This document shows, in pieces, positions 59,803 to 64,000 of a stretch of DNA of 64,000 nt. The DNA lies in NCBI RefSeq assembly GCF_027925245.1, contig NZ_BSDP01000001.1, positions 1,798,001 through 1,862,000 of the forward strand, read 5' to 3'. The stretch's first letter is position 1. Each line of letters begins with the position of its first letter. The notes below the pieces were generated by a model that saw only the letters and a list, made by a program, of their open reading frames with translations, did not search any database and was not told where the DNA came from. Position numbers and translations under genes: made by a program. This DNA is from Agromyces rhizosphaerae. Lineage in GTDB: Bacteria > Actinomycetota > Actinomycetes > Actinomycetales > Microbacteriaceae.

Positions 59803-60981
59803 TCAGGGGGCGGCGATCAGCTCGAGCACCTCGCCCTCGTGCAGCGCGAGGTAGACGCGATCGCGCAGCGCGTTCGCCTCGGCGTCGGTGAGCGTGCGGT
59901 CGAGCGGGCGCAGCACGAGGCGCACCAGCGCGTTGCGGTCGCCCGGCCTTGTGCGCAGGCGTTCGCGGGCCGCGGCGGGCAGCTCGGCGGCATCCGTCAC
60001 CGCCAGCACCTCGAGCGACTCGAGCACGTCGGCCTCTGCGCCGAGCGCGTCGCGCGCCCGGTCGCCGAGCAGCTCGTCGTCGACGTCGTCCGCGACCACA
60101 ATCGACAGGTCGCGGCGCACGGCGGGCTGCGACGACACGGGCCGCCACGGCTCGAGGTCGCGCATCTGCGCGGCGACGAGCGGGTGCGCCGAGCGCAGCA
60201 TCCGGATGTCGGGGATGCCCTTGCGCAGCATGAGCGCGCGGTCGAGGCCCATGCCGAGCGCGACCCCGGTCCAGAGGTGCGGGTCGAGGCCCGCGCGGCG
60301 GATCACCCCGCGATCGATCGCGCCGCACTCGGCGAGCTCGACCCACTCGCCGTCGTGCCAGACGTCGACCTGCCGGCCGTCGCGGGTGTACGGATGCCTC
60401 GCCGGCACCTGTCGCCACCGCGCGCCCGGCAGCACAGCCTCGACGACCGCGCCCGCGAGCTCGTCGAGCGTCTCGCCCGGCAGGTAGCCGCGGTCGGCGA
60501 CGCGCCAGAGGTCGAGCTGGTGCGGGGTGCCGACGTGCAGCCGGTCGACGGCGTCGCGGCGGTGGGTCACGCCGGGGAGGGCATGCACGACGTCGTAGCC
60601 GCGTGGGGGATCGGCGGCCAGGCCGCGCAGGATCGCCGGCATGCCCGAGCTGGTGTGGCTGCGCAGCATCACGCCGGGGGCGACGTACCGCGTGTAGCGG
60701 GCGTCGCGGGTGACGTCGGCGGGGTCGTAGCCGAGGTGGTCGTAGTTGTCGGCGACGGTCACGAGCGGGGTCGAGCGGGTCACGGCGACGGGCGCGCCCC
60801 AGAGGGCGCCGACGGCGTCGAGCACGTCGGCCAGCACGAGCTGCATGGCGTGAGCGCCCTGGGCGGGGTCGGCGAGGTCGCGCACGGCGAGGGCGTGGCG
60901 CACGGCGTCGGCCGTGAGGAGTTGCTCGGTGGGAGCGGGCCCGGGAGCGGATCCCGGGGTCGGTTCGGCGAGGGTGGGCAT
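59803..60981 (-). CDS. Free-standing PheRS-like protein: class II aaRS core plus FDX-ACB domain
   Basis: A 392-residue protein. It carries PheS-type motif 2 (VMLRSHTSSGMPAILR), GTPHQLDLWRV in place of the FHQxEG motif, motif 3 (VALGMGLDRALMLRKGIPDIRMLRS), then a C-terminal ferredoxin-fold anticodon-binding domain (SSQPAVRRDLSIVVADDV) normally found in PheT. The order resembles mitochondrial monomeric PheRS. As ordinary PheST presumably lies elsewhere, this may be a paralogue with another task, such as amino-acid activation for a small molecule (inference). AAAGGA precedes the ATG. Confidence 0.85.
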   Translation of the reverse strand: MPTLAEPTPGSAPGPAPTEQLLTADAVRHALAVRDLADPAQGAHAMQLVLADVLDAVGALWGAPVAVTRSTPLVTVADNYDHLGYDPADVTRDARYTRYVAPGVMLRSHTSSGMPAILRGLAADPPRGYDVVHALPGVTHRRDAVDRLHVGTPHQLDLWRVADRGYLPGETLDELAGAVVEAVLPGARWRQVPARHPYTRDGRQVDVWHDGEWVELAECGAIDRGVIRRAGLDPHLWTGVALGMGLDRALMLRKGIPDIRMLRSAHPLVAAQMRDLEPWRPVSSQPAVRRDLSIVVADDVDDELLGDRARDALGAEADVLESLEVLAVTDAAELPAAARERLRTRPGDRNALVRLVLRPLDRTLTDAEANALRDRVYLALHEGEVLELIAAP

Positions 60982-60996
60982 TGCGGAGTCCTTTGC

Positions 60997-61039
60997 GAGT
61001 CGGTGCGGAGGGAGGATGCTCCCCCGTCCGGTCCGACTC
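60997..61039 (-). other. Leader hairpin of PheRS-like gene
   Basis: GAGTCGG (60997-61003) and CCGACTC (61033-61039) enclose a further GGGAG/CTCCC stem. The structure ends 15 nt upstream of the ATG. It could slow translation or act as an attenuator, but no leader peptide is clear. Confidence 0.4.
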
Positions 61040-61181
61040 ACCGGGACGTCGCGGCCCGACTAGCGTGCGCGCATCGACGATCGCCCCGGGCCGGTTGCCG
61101 GCCGGGGGCGAGGAAATCGCCGGGCGTACGCCATGCGCATGAGGATAGCGGCATTCAGGGGCATCCGCCGCCCGTGAATGT

Positions 61182-62432
61182 TCAGCGCGAGCCCGCGGAC
61201 GGGTGCGGCGCGCGACCGCGCACCAGCAGCAGCGCGAACACGACCGCGGACGTCAGGCCGGTGGCCAGTGCGACGGCCGCGAGCGGTGTCGTCGACAGAG
61301 GACCGGCCAGCCCGACGAGCGGCGCCGCAGCTGCGCCGGCGACGAACCGGCTCAGGCCGAGCACCGACGACGCCGTGCCCGCGAACGCGGGGTAGTCGGT
61401 GAGCGCCATCGTCGTGGACGGCGGGGAGACGGCGGCCGCGCCTGCGGCGATGAGCAGGAACGCCCCCACCATGACGGCGAGGGGCGGTGGGGCCGAGGCG
61501 GTGGCCGCGAGCACCGTCGCGCCCGCGATGACGAGCGCGATGCCCGTCGCGAACACTACGCGCTCGCCCCACCGCTCGGCCGCTCGGCCCGCGGTGAACC
61601 CGAACGCGGCGAAGCCCGCGGCATTGACCCCGATGACCAGGGCGTATTGCGCGGGCGAGAGCCCGAAGAGGTCCTGCAGCACGAACGGCGCGGCCGCGAG
61701 GTACGCGAAGTACGTCGCCGAGGTGAGCGAGCTCGCGGCGGTCGCGCCGACGAAGCGTCGATCGCGGGCGAGTACGGCCAGGTGGGCGAGCGTGTGGCCG
61801 GCCCCGCCCGTGACGCGACGCTCGACCGGAAGGGTCTCGCGGAACGAGACGGCGACGGCGAGTGTGATGACGAGCCCGAACGCGGCGAGGAGCACGAAGA
61901 AGCCCTGCCACGCCACGTGCGCCGCGAGGACGCCTCCGATGACGGGCGCGACGATCGCCGCGAGACCCGAGAGCACGACGATGCGGCCGTTGTAGCGGTT
62001 GAGGCGCGGGCCCTCGTAGAGGTCGCGGCCGCAGGCCTGGGCGATCACGAGGCCGAACCCGCCGGCCGCGCCCTGCACGAGCCGGAGCACCACGAGGAGG
62101 GTGATCGAGTCGCTGAACGCGCAGGCCAGCGACGCGACGGTGTAGACGACGAGGCCGCTGAGCAGCACGACGCGGCGACCGTAGCGGTCGGAGAGCGGGC
62201 CGGCGATCACCTGCCCCAGGGCGAGGCCGAGCAGGCACGTCGTCATGGTGAGCTGCGCCGCCGAGGTGGTGGTCGCCAGATCCGCTGCAAGGCTCGGCAG
62301 GACCGGCAGGTAGAGGTCCATCGACAGCGGTCCGAAGATGGTGAGCGTCGCGAGGATGACCGCGATCCAGATCGGCGACTCGCGCAGCCGATGCAGCGGC
62401 GTGCGTGCGGCCGCGCCGGCGGACGGGGTCAT
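61182..62432 (-). CDS. MFS multidrug transporter, Bcr/CflA class
   Basis: A 416-residue transporter with twelve helices. LSMDLYLPVLPSLAADL (helix 1), GQVIAGPLSDRYGRRVVLL (motif A) and RLVQGAAGGFGLVIAQACGRDL (motif C-like) are Bcr/CflA signatures. It should export a drug or metabolite by proton antiport. It overlaps the LLM gene by ATGA, so the two are coupled. Confidence 0.92.
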   Translation of the reverse strand: MTPSAGAAARTPLHRLRESPIWIAVILATLTIFGPLSMDLYLPVLPSLAADLATTTSAAQLTMTTCLLGLALGQVIAGPLSDRYGRRVVLLSGLVVYTVASLACAFSDSITLLVVLRLVQGAAGGFGLVIAQACGRDLYEGPRLNRYNGRIVVLSGLAAIVAPVIGGVLAAHVAWQGFFVLLAAFGLVITLAVAVSFRETLPVERRVTGGAGHTLAHLAVLARDRRFVGATAASSLTSATYFAYLAAAPFVLQDLFGLSPAQYALVIGVNAAGFAAFGFTAGRAAERWGERVVFATGIALVIAGATVLAATASAPPPLAVMVGAFLLIAAGAAAVSPPSTTMALTDYPAFAGTASSVLGLSRFVAGAAAAPLVGLAGPLSTTPLAAVALATGLTSAVVFALLLVRGRAPHPSAGSR

Positions 62433-63256
62433 CGAGCATTCACCTCGTCGCGCCAGGCGAGCCACTCCGACACGAGCGACGCGTCGTAGCCGTCGCCGTC
62501 GAGCCCGAGTGTGAAGATCGTCGCGCCGAGGGCGTGGAGGTCGTCCGCCTCGGCGAACGTGCGGTGCGCGATCGTGTCGACGACGCCGGCCGAAACCTCG
62601 ATCTCGGTGACGTCGCGCCCGACGGCGTCGGCGTGGGCGGCGAGCACCGACAGCTTGTGCTCCATCTCGGAGGCATCCGAGTAGCTGTGCCAGATGTCGG
62701 CATGCCGCGCGACGATCCGCAGGGTCTTCTTCTCGCCTGCGCCGCCGATCAGCACCGGGATCTTGCGGGTCGGCGGCGGGTTGAGCTTCGCCCAGCGGCC
62801 CTCGATCGTCGGCAGGTCGGCGGCGAGGGCGTCGAGACGCGACCCGACCGTGCCGAACTCGAACCCGTACTCGTCGTAGTCGCGCTCGAACCAGCCCGAG
62901 CCGGTGCCGAGGATGAACCGGCCCATGCCCGTGCCGTGCGCGCTGATGTGGTCGATGGTGCGCGCCATGTCGGCCTGCAGGTGCGCGTTGCGGTAGCTGT
63001 TGCAGTTCACCAGGGCTCCCAGCTCGACCCGGCGGGTCTGCTCGGCGAGCGCGGCGAGCATGGTCCACGACTCGAAGTGCAGCCCGTCGCGATCGCCGTA
63101 GAGCGGGAAGAAGTGGTCCCAGTTGAAGAGGATGTCGACGCCCAGCTCCTCGAGCTCGGCGGCGCGGTCGCGGATGGTCTCGTAGCGGGCGTGCTGCGGC
63201 TGCAGCTGGACGCCGATGCGGACGGGGCGGGTGGTGGGGGTGGGCGTGGTGCTCAT
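62429..63256 (-). CDS. LLM-class F420-type oxidoreductase
   Basis: A 275-residue luciferase-like TIM-barrel. VRIGVQLQPQHARYETIRD, DILFNWDHFFPLYG, GRFILGTGSGWFERDYDEYGFEFG and IPVLIGGAGEKKTLRIVARHAD are typical of actinobacterial F420-dependent members. The substrate is unknown. AAGGAGCCC precedes the ATG. Coupling to an exporter suggests modification and export of one xenobiotic or secondary metabolite. Confidence 0.87.
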   Translation of the reverse strand: MSTTPTPTTRPVRIGVQLQPQHARYETIRDRAAELEELGVDILFNWDHFFPLYGDRDGLHFESWTMLAALAEQTRRVELGALVNCNSYRNAHLQADMARTIDHISAHGTGMGRFILGTGSGWFERDYDEYGFEFGTVGSRLDALAADLPTIEGRWAKLNPPPTRKIPVLIGGAGEKKTLRIVARHADIWHSYSDASEMEHKLSVLAAHADAVGRDVTEIEVSAGVVDTIAHRTFAEADDLHALGATIFTLGLDGDGYDASLVSEWLAWRDEVNAR

Positions 63257-63333
63257 CGAGGGGCTCCTTGGTGTGCGGTAGCGGTGCGGATGCGGGTGGG
63301 AAGCGCCGGTCGGCGCGCGACGACCAGGTGCGG

Positions 63334-63819
63334 TCAGTCCGTCGCGGGCTCGAATCGGAGGGCGCACGTCGGTGCGCAGGCGACGATCTCGTCGAGCCCC
63401 GAGGTGACGGATGCGACGAGCACGAGTCCGTCGTCGGGCACGCTCGTGCCGTCGGCCGAGAACACGTAGAGGCTGCGGTCCTGGGCCCGGTAGGCCACGT
63501 CGCTGGCGCGGTAGCCGTCGGCGGGCACGGTGGGCGCGAACCGGAGCGGGAACGTGAGCGAGGCGACGACGGCGTGCCCGAAGCGCTGCTCGAACTCTGT
63601 GGAGGCGAGGGCGTCGCCCGAGAGCTGTCGCTCGACGGCGGGGTCGTGCCACTCGACCTCGACCGCAGTGGCGGCCGACCGGTCGGGAACATCGGCGAGG
63701 TGCGCCGGAAGGATGGTCAGCAGGCCGGCTGCTGCGACGACGGAGGCCGTCACCAGGGACGCCACCCGACCAGTCGATGCGACGCGGGCGGTCGTCGTGC
63801 GGGAGGTGAGTACTGTCAT
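63334..63819 (-). CDS. Exported or membrane-anchored protein of unknown function
   Basis: A 161-residue protein with one N-terminal hydrophobic helix (VASLVTASVVAAAGLLTILPA) and an exported remainder containing two Cys near the C-terminus (IVACAPTCALRF), which may pair. ATG 63819 is preferred over an ATG at 63903 because the signal-like helix then lies near the N-terminus. The family is unknown to me. It diverges from the XRE regulator gene. Confidence 0.6.
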   Translation of the reverse strand: MTVLTSRTTTARVASTGRVASLVTASVVAAAGLLTILPAHLADVPDRSAATAVEVEWHDPAVERQLSGDALASTEFEQRFGHAVVASLTFPLRFAPTVPADGYRASDVAYRAQDRSLYVFSADGTSVPDDGLVLVASVTSGLDEIVACAPTCALRFEPATD

Positions 63820-63908
63820 GCGGCCAGTGAACCGCTCGCCTCGCGGGCGCGGGAGTCCCGCCCCTGACGCGCCCTGACAGGGCACCCCAGTACGGCTCGA
63901 CACCGACG

Positions 63909-63914
63909 TAACCT
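63909..63914 (+). promoter_or_regulatory. -10 box (TAACCT) of XRE regulator gene
   Basis: TAACCT lies 6 nt before ATG 63921. Confidence 0.5.
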
Positions 63915-63920
63915 GTGGGC

Positions 63921-64000
63921 ATGGAGACGCACGACGAGGTTCGCGAGTTCCTCATGTCACGGCGTGCTCGGGTCGAGCCCGAGCAGGTCGGACTGCCGCG
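63921..64000 (+). CDS. XRE-family regulator, MmyB-type (3' partial)
   Basis: Only the first 26 codons lie in the window: THDEVREFLMSRRARVEPEQ and VGLP. This opening is characteristic of actinobacterial XRE regulators with a C-terminal MmyB-like ligand domain (EVREFLxSRRAxxxPExxGLP). The start is probably leaderless. The domain itself cannot be seen. Confidence 0.78.
   Translation, partial: METHDEVREFLMSRRARVEPEQVGLP

Overview
The window is a GC-rich (roughly 70 %) actinobacterial chromosome segment. The gene content points to Microbacteriaceae, possibly Agromyces-like (inference): a DUF3151 gene joined to purA, a septum-formation-domain membrane protein after pyrE, coenzyme F420 genes, and many leaderless GTG/ATG starts placed 6-8 nt after a TAnnnT -10 box. 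About 66 protein genes are supported, two of them cut by the window edges. No rRNA, tRNA, CRISPR array, insertion sequence or prophage is visible.

Layout. 0-3.3 kb: a LolA-like protein with an ABC-2 exporter, then a small nucleoside-kinase-like gene. 3.3-5.8 kb: an arsenic locus (FAD oxidoreductase, ArsR, aquaglyceroporin) around a divergent promoter with two ArsR-type palindromes. 5.8-8.9 kb: a binding-protein importer resembling the proposed F420-0 transporter. 9.2-22.3 kb: catabolic cluster 1, with a nucleophile-less alpha/beta hydrolase, a dihydroorotase/hydantoinase-like amidohydrolase, an F420-type (LLM) oxidoreductase, an ABC importer, RidA, a solute-binding lipoprotein, and an operon of dehydrogenase, OsmC-like protein, CoA-transferase, amidohydrolase and a two-subunit extradiol dioxygenase. 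GGAT-N5-ATCC palindromes stand at its control points. 22.3 kb: cofD, the committed F420 gene. 24-36.2 kb: catabolic cluster 2, a MocR-type regulator divergent from a nearly complete reductive pyrimidine pathway (beta-ureidopropionase, dihydropyrimidinase, LLM oxidoreductase, ABC importer, aminotransferase, semialdehyde dehydrogenase).

36.2-40.9 kb: an acetyltransferase, a lone HicB-like gene, a PIN/HTH toxin-antitoxin pair, a secreted protein, an enoyl-CoA hydratase and a LysR regulator. 41-50.8 kb: housekeeping and accessory genes (pyrE, septum-formation-like protein, SulP transporter, ribokinase-nucleoside hydrolase pair, HAD phosphatase, a cyclic-nucleotide-domain/thioredoxin-reductase-like fusion with a UBP zinc finger). 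50.8-54.2 kb: a DtxR/MntR regulator with a Mn/Zn-type ABC importer whose start codon lies inside a palindrome. 54.3-64 kb: an rRNA/tRNA methyltransferase, argG, DUF3151-purA, a free-standing PheRS-like protein, an MFS/LLM pair and the start of an XRE regulator.

The strongest theme is F420. Two catabolic modules each place a cyclic-amide hydrolase directly before an LLM oxidoreductase and an NMT1-type ABC importer. Cluster 2 has every later step of reductive pyrimidine breakdown but no dihydropyrimidine dehydrogenase, which suggests an F420-linked first step. cofD and the proposed F420-0 importer lie nearby. A second theme is repeats: a composite palindromic family in five copies at four intergenic sites, an interlocked inverted repeat after purA, an inverted repeat inside an ATPase gene, and a GGATGCC/GGCATCC word that is plainly overused.
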